A stretch of DNA of 64,000 nucleotides. It comes from Paenibacillus caui (GTDB lineage Bacteria; Bacillota; Bacilli; Paenibacillales; Paenibacillaceae). Below the pieces are notes generated by a model. That model was not told where the DNA came from. It saw only the letters and a program-made list of their open reading frames with translations, and searched no databases. Location: contig NZ_JAIOGQ010000004.1 of assembly GCF_019904135.1 (NCBI RefSeq), positions 113,491-177,490 on the forward strand, written 5' to 3'. Shown piece by piece: positions 26,074 through 34,259 of the stretch. Position numbers and translations under genes: made by a program. Position 1 is the first letter of the stretch. Every line of letters starts with the position of its first letter.

Positions 26074-26496
26074 ATGCTAAATATAGCGTTTATTGCCCAT
26101 GACCGTAAAAAAGAAGATTTGGTCAATTTTGCCGTGGCCTATGAACATGTGTTCAAAGATAAAAAGCTATATTCAACGGGTACGACCGGCAAGCGCATCA
26201 TGGAAGCCACAAACCTCAAAATTCATCGTTATTTGTCGGGACCGCTCGGCGGTGACCAGCAAATCGGGGCGCTGATCGCCCAGAATGAAATGGACCTGGT
26301 CATCTTTATGCGCGACCCGCTTATGGCCCAGCCGCATGAGCCGGATATTACGGCGCTGCTTCGTCTTTGCGACGTGCACGGCATACCGGTGGCGACGAAT
26401 ATGGCGACCGCGGAAATTCTTGTCCGGGCCCTGGACCGCGGTGATTTTGCATGGCGGGAGCTTGTGGAGCAGCACAAGCCGAAATCGCAGCCATGA
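26074..26496 (+). CDS. mgsA: Methylglyoxal synthase
   Basis: Converts dihydroxyacetone phosphate to methylglyoxal when sugar phosphates accumulate. Motifs [37 protein letters not shown] and [14 protein letters not shown] are all present in 140 aa. Its stop overlaps bshB1 (ATGA). Bacillithiol, whose genes follow directly, is used to detoxify methylglyoxal, so the neighbourhood makes metabolic sense. Confidence 0.96.
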   Translation: MLNIAFIAHDRKKEDLVNFAVAYEHVFKDKKLYSTGTTGKRIMEATNLKIHRYLSGPLGGDQQIGALIAQNEMDLVIFMRDPLMAQPHEPDITALLRLCDVHGIPVATNMATAEILVRALDRGDFAWRELVEQHKPKSQP

Positions 26497-27191
26497 GCGG
26501 CCAGCTGGATATTCTGATCTTTGGCGCGCATGCGGACGATGCCGAGATTGGAATGGCCGGAACGATTGCCAAGCATGTATCCGCAGGCTTGAAGGTTGGC
26601 GTTTGCGATCTCACCAGGGCTGAAATGTCTTCCAACGGTACGGTCGAGCGCCGTCAGGGGGAAGCAAACGCAGCGGCAGAGGTGCTTGGACTGCATGCTC
26701 GAACCAATCTGGGGCTGCCGGACCGCGGGCTCCACATTACCCCTGAGCATATTGCGGCGGTTACGGCCGAAATCCGCAAATTTGCTCCCCGCATTGTATT
26801 CGCGCCCTATTGGGATGACCGACATCCTGACCATGTCGCCTGCAGCAAGCTCGTTGAAGAAGCCGTCTTCAACGCGAAGCTGCGCAAGTTTATGCCGGAT
26901 GAGCCGGCTGTGCTTGTTGAGGACTTATTTTTCTATTTTATTAATGATTGGAAGACTCCCGATCTTGTAGTTGATGTTACGGAGTATTATGATACTAAGG
27001 TTCATTCTTTGCAGTGCTATCGCTCACAATTCGGACAGGCACCGGGTGGGGATACGGTAGCCACCCCGCTGAACCAGGGCTATGTTGAGCGCGTCAAGGC
27101 GCGGGATGCCCTGCTGGGACAAAGAAAGCTTATTCCTTTTGCCGAAGGGTTTGCGGTGAAAGCACCTTTTCGTATAGAACGCTTTATTTAG
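26493..27191 (+). CDS. bshB1: Bacillithiol synthesis deacetylase BshB1
   Basis: Zinc-dependent LmbE-family deacetylase that turns N-acetylglucosaminyl-malate into glucosaminyl-malate. [19 protein letters not shown] holds the metal motif HxDD, and [11 protein letters not shown] the second histidine pair. ATG 26493 overlaps the mgsA stop; the frame is open further upstream but without a ribosome-binding site. 232 aa is normal. bshA follows 48 nt later. Confidence 0.94.
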   Translation: MSGQLDILIFGAHADDAEIGMAGTIAKHVSAGLKVGVCDLTRAEMSSNGTVERRQGEANAAAEVLGLHARTNLGLPDRGLHITPEHIAAVTAEIRKFAPRIVFAPYWDDRHPDHVACSKLVEEAVFNAKLRKFMPDEPAVLVEDLFFYFINDWKTPDLVVDVTEYYDTKVHSLQCYRSQFGQAPGGDTVATPLNQGYVERVKARDALLGQRKLIPFAEGFAVKAPFRIERFI

Positions 27192-27239
27192 TCATATTCG
27201 TGATATTACAGTATATTTACGGAAAAGAGGTGGCCGGAC

Positions 27240-28412
27240 TTGAGTGAGCCGCTAAAAATCGGCATTTCCTGCTATCCCTCACTGGGAGGGTCGGGGGTCG
27301 TAGCTACCGAGCTCGGAAAATTGCTTGCGGAACAAGGCCATGAGGTGCATTTTATTTCACATAGCGTTCCTTTCCGGCTCGGCGCTTTTCACAAAAATAT
27401 TTATTATCATGAAGTGGAAGTGAGCGATTATTATGTGTTCCGCTACCCGCCGTATGACCTTTCGCTGGCAACCAAAATGGCTCAAGTGGCTAAAAGGGAA
27501 CAGCTCGACGTGCTGCATGTTCATTACGCCGTTCCCCACGCGGTATGTGCGTTTCTGGCGAAACAGATGGTAGGGAGCCAGCTCAAAGTCGTGACTACGC
27601 TCCATGGTACGGATATAACGGTACTGGCCCAGGATGAATCGCTTAAAGATTTGATCCGTCTGGCGATCAACGAAAGCGATGCGGTTACGTCGGTGTCGCT
27701 GGATTTGATGCGGGAAACCCGGGAAGTGCTGGACATTACCCGGGATATCGATTTGACCTATAACTTTGTCGATGAGCGGGTTTATTTCCCGCGGGACGTA
27801 TCCGAGCTTCGCAAGGAATTTGCCGAACCGCATGAAAAAATCATGATGCATATTTCCAATTTCCGGCCTGTGAAACGGGTGGGAGATGTGGTTGATGTAT
27901 TTGCACGCGTCATTCAGGAAATTCCGGCCCGTCTCCTGTTTGTAGGCGAAGGCCCGGATTTGCCGAAAATCCAATGCAAAGTCAGGGAACTCGGACTTGA
28001 GGATAAAGTGTATTTCCTGGGCAAGCAGGATGAGATCGCGCAAATTATTTCTTTGGCCGACGTTCTGATGCTCCCTTCGGAGAAGGAGAGCTTCGGGCTT
28101 GTCGCCTTGGAGGCGATGGCCTGCGGCGTGCCTACGGTCGGTTCACAGGCCGGCGGCATTCCCGAGCTGGTCTCTCACGGCACAACCGGTTTTCTGGCGC
28201 CAATCGGCGATACAGCGGCTATGGCTGACTTTGCGCTGCAGCTGCTGCGGAACGACAAGTTCGCCGCCCAAATTTCGGCGGCGTGTATCGCGCGGGCCAA
28301 GAAGGAATTTAACAGCCAGCTGATTACAAAACAATATGAGCAGATCTATTATCGCGTTTTGACAGGAAAAAATCCCCAGCTGACCACGGCTTGTGGGTTG
28401 CCCAAAGGCTAG
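27240..28412 (+). CDS. bshA: N-acetyl-alpha-D-glucosaminyl L-malate synthase BshA
   Basis: GT-B glycosyltransferase (GT4) making the first bacillithiol intermediate from UDP-GlcNAc and malate. Start is TTG 27240 behind AAGAGGTGG. The N-terminal IGISCYPSLGGSGVVATELG and the nucleotide-sugar motif LPSEKESFGLVALEAMACGVP (first and second EX7E-type Glu) are clear. 390 aa. Coupling with bshB1 is as in B. subtilis. Confidence 0.95.
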   Translation: MSEPLKIGISCYPSLGGSGVVATELGKLLAEQGHEVHFISHSVPFRLGAFHKNIYYHEVEVSDYYVFRYPPYDLSLATKMAQVAKREQLDVLHVHYAVPHAVCAFLAKQMVGSQLKVVTTLHGTDITVLAQDESLKDLIRLAINESDAVTSVSLDLMRETREVLDITRDIDLTYNFVDERVYFPRDVSELRKEFAEPHEKIMMHISNFRPVKRVGDVVDVFARVIQEIPARLLFVGEGPDLPKIQCKVRELGLEDKVYFLGKQDEIAQIISLADVLMLPSEKESFGLVALEAMACGVPTVGSQAGGIPELVSHGTTGFLAPIGDTAAMADFALQLLRNDKFAAQISAACIARAKKEFNSQLITKQYEQIYYRVLTGKNPQLTTACGLPKG

Positions 28413-28463
28413 AAAGCTTGCCAGGATGAGGATCTGGATTCGCTCAAATGGAGGTTATAAGGC

Positions 28464-29912
28464 TTGAGTCATCATTGGTCACAGGCAGAACCGCAGATGG
28501 TTGCTTCCGGAGAAGAAGTGCTGCGCCGTTTGGAAAAGGCCGGTCATCAGGCCTACTTTGTGGGCGGCTGCGTACGCGACGAAATGATGGGGCGTCCCGT
28601 CCATGATATGGATATCGCCACTTCGGCTGCACCCGAGCAGGTTATGGCCCTGTTTGACAAAACGGTGCCTACGGGTCTGGCGCACGGAACCGTGACTGTC
28701 CTTTTGGAGGGGCAGTCTTTTGAGGTTACAACGTTTCGCAAAGAAACGGGGTATACCGACCACCGGAGACCCTCCGAGGTGGAGTTTGTGGACGGCATCG
28801 AAGAAGATTTGATGCGCCGGGACTTTACGATGAACGCGATTGCGAGAAGCCTGGAGGGGGCGCTGGTGGATCCGTTCGGGGGCCGCGAAGATATTAAGCG
28901 CGGCTGGATTCGCTGCGTCGGGAAGCCGGAAGAACGGTTCGAGGAGGACGCGCTGCGCATGATCCGCGCGGTCCGTTTCGCCTCCGTCTTCGGCTTCAAG
29001 CCGCTCAAGAGCCTCTGGCGGGGGCTCTTGAACTGCCGCGATGGGCTTCCCTACATCGCGGTGGAGAGGATCCGCTCGGAGCTGGAGCGGATCGTGCTGG
29101 GCCCGCGCCCGCTGCGGGGGCTCGCGCTGCTGGCGCGCAGCGGGCTGCTGGCGCGGTCGAAGGCGCCGCTGCCTGCTGCGCAGGCTGGCTGCGCCGCCCC
29201 CGCAGCCAGCGCAGCCGCTATTGGCGGCGCCGCCAGCTGCCCGGCCGCGCCCGCAGCGCGGCTTGCGGCCCTGGCGGCCTTGCCCGCCGGGCAGCCCGCG
29301 CTGCGCTGGTCGCTGCTGCTGGAGGCGCTGGGCGTCAGCGCGGAAGAAGCGGACCCGCTGCTGCGCAGCTGGACCTTTCCGGGCGCGCTGTCGCGGCAAA
29401 TTACGGCCCTTCTGCATGTTGAAGAAGGGGTAGGGCAGCTACTCGCGGCGACTGACGGGGATAGAACCCGGGATGGAAGCGAGCGGAATTCTGATCCGCT
29501 CTCCAAGGACCGCTTGCGCCGGTCCTGGATCCAGCTTCAGCTTGCCTGGGGCAAGGAAGCGGCCGGAATGTGGGTTGAGCGTGAACAGAAGATTCTTGAG
29601 GAAAGCCTCAAGCATTTGTCAGAGGAAGCGGGAGAACAGCAGCCTGCGGCTGAATTCGCAAAGCGGACCGCTCTCACAAGACGACAGGATATCGTTAACA
29701 TGGCATCTATCTGGCACCGTACTGTCCCTGTTCACAAAGTCGCCGATCTCGTCTTGTCGGCAGGGGAAGTGATGGAGGCGGGCGGGAAGCGGGGAGGCCC
29801 CTGGCTTGGTGCGCTTATGAACGAGCTGGTGCACCGGGTTGCGGCCGGTGATCTTCCCAATGAGAAGCAGGTACTGCTGCAAGCGGTGAAGGAGCGGTTA
29901 AGTCATGAGTGA
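28464..29912 (+). CDS. cca: CCA-adding tRNA nucleotidyltransferase with Ala-rich insertion
   Basis: Class II nucleotidyltransferase that builds or repairs the tRNA 3' CCA. TTG start behind GGAGGT. The head domain shows FVGGCVRDEMMGRPVHDMDIAT (catalytic DxD) and RRDFTMNAIA; the neck holds EEDALRMIRAVRFAS. Residues about 230-285 form an Ala/Pro/Leu-rich low-complexity stretch from DNA with 80-85% G+C by hand count of two lines, unlike the rest of the gene. At 482 aa it is longer than usual class II enzymes. It overlaps birA by 8 nt. Confidence 0.93.
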   Translation: MSHHWSQAEPQMVASGEEVLRRLEKAGHQAYFVGGCVRDEMMGRPVHDMDIATSAAPEQVMALFDKTVPTGLAHGTVTVLLEGQSFEVTTFRKETGYTDHRRPSEVEFVDGIEEDLMRRDFTMNAIARSLEGALVDPFGGREDIKRGWIRCVGKPEERFEEDALRMIRAVRFASVFGFKPLKSLWRGLLNCRDGLPYIAVERIRSELERIVLGPRPLRGLALLARSGLLARSKAPLPAAQAGCAAPAASAAAIGGAASCPAAPAARLAALAALPAGQPALRWSLLLEALGVSAEEADPLLRSWTFPGALSRQITALLHVEEGVGQLLAATDGDRTRDGSERNSDPLSKDRLRRSWIQLQLAWGKEAAGMWVEREQKILEESLKHLSEEAGEQQPAAEFAKRTALTRRQDIVNMASIWHRTVPVHKVADLVLSAGEVMEAGGKRGGPWLGALMNELVHRVAAGDLPNEKQVLLQAVKERLSHE

Positions 29913-30891
29913 CAGGAATATGGAAGCATCTCTATTGTACATGTTTAAGGAGCGCCCGGGAGATTATATTTCGGGTGAGGAAATCAGCAGACAGCTTGCG
30001 ATCAGCAGAACGGCCGTTTGGAAGCATATCAACAAGCTGAGGGAAGCCGGCTACGAGTTCGAGGCGGTATCCCGAAAGGGATACCGGCTGCGCAGTCAGC
30101 CTTCCCGGATGAATGCCGCGGCGATTATGGCCGCTTCAAAGGCGTCTGTTCTGGGAAGATCCCTGAAGCTTCTGACGGTCACGGAATCGACGCAGGAGGA
30201 TGTCAGGCAGCTTGCGGAACAAGGAGCCCCGGAAGGAACGCTGGTCATCGCCGAAGAGCAGACAAAAGGCAGGGGGCGGATGGGACGACGCTGGTATTCA
30301 CCGGCCGGCAAAGGCTTATGGATGAGCCTCCTGCTGCGTCCGCAGCTTCCGCTCACCTCGGCTCCGCAGCTGACGCTTTTGACGGCCGTGGCCGTGTGCC
30401 GGGCGATCCGTCTGGCTGCGTCCGTAAATGCAGGCATCAAATGGCCTAACGATATTTTGATTGATGGCCGCAAGGTTTGCGGCATCTTGCTCGAATCCGC
30501 CTGTGAGGACGAACGGATTCGCTACTGCATTGCCGGAATTGGAATTGATGTGAATTTGTCAGAGCCGGAGGTTCCCGAAGAGCTTCGCCGGATCATGACG
30601 TCGCTGATGATCGAAAGCGGCCAGCCTGTAGACCGTTCCGTGCTTGCGGGGGCAATTATGACGGAGATGGAGCAGCTTTATACCCTCTATGTGCAAGACG
30701 GGTTTGCTTCCATCGCGAATTTGTGGGAAGCCTTGTCGGTCAGTCTGCATCAGCCTGTCACTGCCAGCACCCCATCCGGCGAGCTGAAGGGCACGGCAAC
30801 GGGCCTGGATCCCTCCGGAGCGCTGGTCATTCGTCTACAGAATGGACAAACTCACAAGATTTTTTCAGGCGATGTGGCGATTGATGGATGA
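29905..30891 (+). CDS. birA: Bifunctional biotin ligase / biotin operon repressor
   Basis: The N-terminal winged helix (SGEEISRQLAISRTAVWKHI, residues about 18-37) binds DNA; the ligase domain has EEQTKGRGRMGRRWYSPAGK for biotinyl-AMP binding and IKWPNDILIDGRKVCGIL. A C-terminal SH3-like domain ends the 328-aa protein. It should activate biotin, load carboxylases and repress biotin genes. Overlaps cca by 8 nt. Confidence 0.95.
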   Translation: MSDRNMEASLLYMFKERPGDYISGEEISRQLAISRTAVWKHINKLREAGYEFEAVSRKGYRLRSQPSRMNAAAIMAASKASVLGRSLKLLTVTESTQEDVRQLAEQGAPEGTLVIAEEQTKGRGRMGRRWYSPAGKGLWMSLLLRPQLPLTSAPQLTLLTAVAVCRAIRLAASVNAGIKWPNDILIDGRKVCGILLESACEDERIRYCIAGIGIDVNLSEPEVPEELRRIMTSLMIESGQPVDRSVLAGAIMTEMEQLYTLYVQDGFASIANLWEALSVSLHQPVTASTPSGELKGTATGLDPSGALVIRLQNGQTHKIFSGDVAIDG

Positions 30892-30907
30892 AAAAGTTGA
30901 CGTCTTT

Positions 30908-30916
30908 TGTTATACT
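30908..30916 (+). promoter_or_regulatory. Extended -10 promoter of the pan leader
   Basis: TGTTATACT: a TGn motif joined to TATACT. Predicted start near 30923. Confidence 0.5.
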
Positions 30917-30922
30917 GACCCT

Positions 30923-31130
30923 AAGAGGCGGTATCGGCGTGACCGAATTGCACTCTGGGGCAGTATTTTTCATTAGCTTATGAAATTTTATAACCGTCAT
31001 GAAATGTTTTGCCGGTTACGCCTGGATTCTGCTCTGAGCCGAAAGGACCGAGACAGAAGGGACGATCGCTATGTGACTCTTCTTTGGACTTTCGGGCCTT
31101 TTTAGTGAACAACTAAAGGCTTTTTTTGTT
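30923..31130 (+). promoter_or_regulatory. Structured 5' leader of panBCD, candidate pan-motif-type element with terminator
   Basis: About 270 nt of leader precede panB. A long hairpin (31039-31095) has a closing stem CCGAAAG/CTTTCGG and an inner stem AGAAGGG/CTCTTCT with purine-rich internal loops. It abuts directly a terminator at 31096-31127 (GCCTTT..AGT, loop GAACA, ACTAAAGGC, seven T). A pan motif is a reported RNA found upstream of pantothenate genes in Firmicutes; I cannot confirm that this is one. No T-box sequence is present. Confidence 0.5.
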
Positions 31131-31194
31131 GCGCCCATGAGCGCAAGGTTAGCTGAAAGATGCGGGAACGCTCTGAAAGGAGAGGGACACGAAA

Positions 31195-32070
31195 ATGGCG
31201 TCAAAACAATCGGTTACTATTGTGAAATTAAAGAAAATGAGGCAGGATGGGGAGCCCATTGCCATGGTTACCGCTTATGACTACCCGTCGGCCAGACTGG
31301 CTGAGCAGGCGGGCGTCGATATGCTGCTAGTCGGTGATTCGCTGGGGAATGTGGTGCTCGGTTACGACTCGACCATTCCTGTCACTTTGGAAGATATGGT
31401 TTATCATTCACGGTCCGTGGCAAGAGGCGCGGAGCATACGTTTATTGTCGCGGATATGCCTTTTATGACCTATCACGGGAGCCTGGATGAAACCCTGCGC
31501 GGGGTACGCCGTCTGATGCAGGAGGGCCATGCCCATGCCGTCAAAATGGAAGGCGGCGCCGAGATTGCGGATACGGTCGCTGCCGTTGTCAGAGCCGGCG
31601 TTCCGGTACTCGGCCACATCGGGCTTACTCCGCAGTCGGTGAACCAGCTCGGAGGTTACCGGATTCAGGGCAAGGACGCGCGCGATGCCCGCAGATTGCT
31701 GGAGGATGCCAAGGCGCTGCAGGAAGCGGGAGCATTCGGCATTGTGCTTGAGCTCGTCACCGAAGCAGTGGCGGCGGAAATTACGAAAGCCCTCGATATC
31801 CCCACCATCGGAATCGGAGCGGGAAGAGGCTGCAGCGGCCAGGTTCTCGTTTTTCACGACCTGGTGAAGTATACAGACGATTACCGTGAGAAACGCTTCG
31901 TCAAAACCTTTGCGGACATCGGCGACCAAATTCGTACGGGCATTTCGGATTACGTAAAAGAAGTGAAAAGCGGCGCGTTTCCGGCGGAGCAGCACGTTTT
32001 TGCCGCTGAGGAAGGCGTTACCCAATCCCTATATGGAAAAACCGAAAGAAAGGTTGGCGTTACCTCATGA
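31195..32070 (+). CDS. panB: 3-methyl-2-oxobutanoate hydroxymethyltransferase
   Basis: First committed enzyme of pantothenate synthesis, transferring a one-carbon unit from methylene-THF. VTAYDYPSARLAEQAG, LLVGDSLGNVVLGYD and VKMEGG hold the metal and substrate ligands; GIGAGRGCSGQVLVFHD closes the barrel. AAAGGAGAGGGAC precedes the ATG. The stop overlaps panC (ATGA). Confidence 0.96.
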   Translation: MASKQSVTIVKLKKMRQDGEPIAMVTAYDYPSARLAEQAGVDMLLVGDSLGNVVLGYDSTIPVTLEDMVYHSRSVARGAEHTFIVADMPFMTYHGSLDETLRGVRRLMQEGHAHAVKMEGGAEIADTVAAVVRAGVPVLGHIGLTPQSVNQLGGYRIQGKDARDARRLLEDAKALQEAGAFGIVLELVTEAVAAEITKALDIPTIGIGAGRGCSGQVLVFHDLVKYTDDYREKRFVKTFADIGDQIRTGISDYVKEVKSGAFPAEQHVFAAEEGVTQSLYGKTERKVGVTS

Positions 32071-32969
32071 TCGTGATTCAAGAACCGGCAGAGCTGCAAA
32101 GCGAAATCAAACGGCGGCGATTCGCCGCTGCCCGCATGGGCAGAGAGCTTTCGGTGGGGCTTGTTCCCACCATGGGCTATTTGCATGAAGGACATGCCAG
32201 TTTGCTGCGCAAGGCGAGAGCCAATGATGTTGTTGTACTTAGCATTTTCGTAAACCCGATCCAGTTTGGGCCGAATGAAGATTTTGAACGTTATCCGCGC
32301 GATGCGCAAAGGGATTTAGCTCTAGCGGAACAAGAAGGGGTGGACATTGTGTTCATGCCCGAAGTAAAGCATATGTACCCGCAGCGAGCAAAGACCAAAG
32401 TGCAGGTCTCCGATCTGACGTCAGGCTTGTGCGGAGCTTCCCGTCCGGGGCATTTTGACGGGGTTACTACAGTCGTTTCCAAGCTGTTTCATATCGTCGT
32501 ACCGGATTTTGCCTATTTCGGCATGAAAGATGCCCAGCAGGTAGCGGTTCTCAGCCAGATGGTACGTGATCTGAATATGAACGTGACGCTGGTGCCATGT
32601 CCGATCGTCCGCGAACAGGACGGCCTGGCCCTGAGCTCCCGCAACGTTTATCTGAGCGATGAGCAGCGGGAGCAGGCTTTGGTGTTGTCGGCTTCTCTGA
32701 AGGAAGCCCGGCAGCGGATCGATGAAGGGGGCATTACTACGGCCGCTGATCTGAAGGCATTTCTGACGGACCGGATATTGTCCAAGCCGCTTGCGGAAAT
32801 TGACTATGTGGACGTGCTGACGTTTCCGGGTCTTGAAGCACTGCCCGAAAACGCAAAAATCCAGGAGATCGAAGGGGATATCATTGCGGCGTTGGCTGTG
32901 AAGTTCGGCAGCACCCGGCTGATCGACAATATGTTATTACAGAAGAAAGGCGTGGCGATTTATGCATAG
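32067..32969 (+). CDS. panC: Pantothenate synthetase
   Basis: ATP-dependent ligation of pantoate and beta-alanine. The nucleotidyltransferase HIGH-like motif is in [15 protein letters not shown], with [26 protein letters not shown] and the KMSKS-equivalent LSSRNVYLS. 300 aa. Overlaps panB by 4 nt and panD by 8 nt. Confidence 0.97.
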   Translation: MIVIQEPAELQSEIKRRRFAAARMGRELSVGLVPTMGYLHEGHASLLRKARANDVVVLSIFVNPIQFGPNEDFERYPRDAQRDLALAEQEGVDIVFMPEVKHMYPQRAKTKVQVSDLTSGLCGASRPGHFDGVTTVVSKLFHIVVPDFAYFGMKDAQQVAVLSQMVRDLNMNVTLVPCPIVREQDGLALSSRNVYLSDEQREQALVLSASLKEARQRIDEGGITTAADLKAFLTDRILSKPLAEIDYVDVLTFPGLEALPENAKIQEIEGDIIAALAVKFGSTRLIDNMLLQKKGVAIYA

Positions 32970-33345
32970 AGAAATGATGAAATCCAAAATTCACCGGGCC
33001 ACGGTGACCGAAGCCAATCTGAATTACGTGGGCAGCATTACGATCGATGAGGATCTGATGGAAACAGCGGATTTGCTGGAGAACGAAAAAGTCCAGATCG
33101 TAAACAACAATAATGGAGCACGTCTGGAAACTTACGTAATTCCCGGCCCGCGTGGCAGCGGCGTCATTTGTCTGAATGGCGCGGCAGCCCGGCTCGTACA
33201 GCCCGGCGACAAAGTCATCATCATTTCTTATGCCCAGATGTCGCCTGACGAGATCAAAAGCCACAAGCCGACCGTTGTGTTTGTGGATGAGCATAACCGG
33301 CCGGTTGAATCGGCAATCCGTGAAGTTCACGCAACCGTACGCTGA
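32962..33345 (+). CDS. panD: Aspartate 1-decarboxylase (pyruvoyl enzyme)
   Basis: Makes beta-alanine for PanC. The protein self-cleaves between Gly24 and Ser25 ([10 protein letters not shown]); the position of this pair confirms the chosen ATG. 127 aa, with [14 protein letters not shown] and [19 protein letters not shown] as in the family. Last gene of panBCD. Confidence 0.96.
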   Translation: MHREMMKSKIHRATVTEANLNYVGSITIDEDLMETADLLENEKVQIVNNNNGARLETYVIPGPRGSGVICLNGAAARLVQPGDKVIIISYAQMSPDEIKSHKPTVVFVDEHNRPVESAIREVHATVR

Positions 33346-33400
33346 TGCGAATCTTGGGCCCGTTATGTAATAACTGGACCCCGGAATGAAAAGCCCGTCT

Positions 33401-33446
33401 TGAACAAAAAATGAAGATAAGCTTCGCACTGATTTCATTTTGTTCA
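33401..33446. repeat. Long inverted repeat between panD and the TPR gene
   Basis: TGAACAAAAAATGAA pairs with TTCATTTTGTTCA (13 bp, 2-nt bulge) around an 18-nt loop. No U-tract follows, so it is not a standard terminator; it ends 13 nt before the next ATG and would reach close to its ribosome-binding site. Confidence 0.6.
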
Positions 33447-33459
33447 GGAATGAGGTGGG

Positions 33460-34092
33460 ATGATGTTTGAGCATATGTTTGCCGAAATGAACCAAATGCT
33501 CGAAGAAATCGCTCAGCAGTATCCCCATGCACAGGGGAAGCAAAAAGAAGATCTGGGGAACAAATGGAAGATCCTCAAGCAAATGAGTGACGGCATAATC
33601 GAAGAATGGCTTTCTTTTGAAGAAAAAATGGGAGATATCCGCAAGAAATGCGCCGGATTTGATTCGGCCGAAAGCCTTCAGCTTTCGGAGCTAGACGGCG
33701 GCCCGTTCATGAAAGGACAGGGGTATTTCAGCCTGCAAATGTACGAACAGGCCGCCGGGCAGTTCCGTGAAGCGACCATTCGCCATCCGGAAAGCCCGCT
33801 TCCCTTACTGTTTCTTGCTGTATGCTTTGTCCATCTGGGTGAAACGCCTCAGGCTGTTTCTTGTTTCAATCTGATTCTTTCCCAAAGCGGAAACAACAAG
33901 CTGAGATCGATTTGTTACAATGCACTTGGCTGTATTGCGGCCATGGAGAAGCGCTTTGAGAAGGCCCGTGAGCTATTTCTCTCGGCTTACCGGCTGGATC
34001 CAACTCTTCCTGAGCCTTTGGCCAATCTGGAGGCCTGCATGACCAATCAAGGGGCTTTCCAGTTTGAAAGCCAGCTTGAAACCTTGCTGTAA
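33460..34092 (+). CDS. TPR-like protein, 210 aa
   Basis: The first 80 residues are coiled-coil-like (MFAEMNQMLEEIAQQY); from about 85 there are two to three TPR helix pairs (YFSLQMYEQAAGQFREATIRHP, LGETPQAVSCFNLILSQSG, EKARELFLSAYRLDPTLPEP). The role is unknown. The start is ATG 33460, or 33463, which gives better spacing from GAGGTGGG. It is flanked by an inverted repeat and a strong terminator. Confidence 0.8.
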   Translation: MMFEHMFAEMNQMLEEIAQQYPHAQGKQKEDLGNKWKILKQMSDGIIEEWLSFEEKMGDIRKKCAGFDSAESLQLSELDGGPFMKGQGYFSLQMYEQAAGQFREATIRHPESPLPLLFLAVCFVHLGETPQAVSCFNLILSQSGNNKLRSICYNALGCIAAMEKRFEKARELFLSAYRLDPTLPEPLANLEACMTNQGAFQFESQLETLL

Positions 34093-34113
34093 AAAAAATG
34101 ATGATTTCCTAAG

Positions 34114-34166
34114 GATGCGCGCTTTTCCGTGTTGTTTTGACCGGAAAAATGACGCATCTTTTTTTT
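34114..34166 (+). terminator. Terminator after the TPR gene
   Basis: GATGCG/CGCATC and TTTTCCG/CGGAAAA form a two-part stem, followed by eight T. Confidence 0.85.
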
Positions 34167-34259
34167 GATTTCACGCCAGAAGCCGCCAGTTAATTTCCAA
34201 ATGTTCTTTTTTTTGATATGCTAAATGGTAGACCTGAATGAAAGGGATTTTGCAAACCG

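Noticed and set aside
33346..33400. Possible third copy of the 68-nt repeat (TTCCGGGGTCC on the minus strand near 33384)
   Set aside because: Only 11 nt match; the AAGT and CCTGAA blocks and the terminal hairpin are missing.
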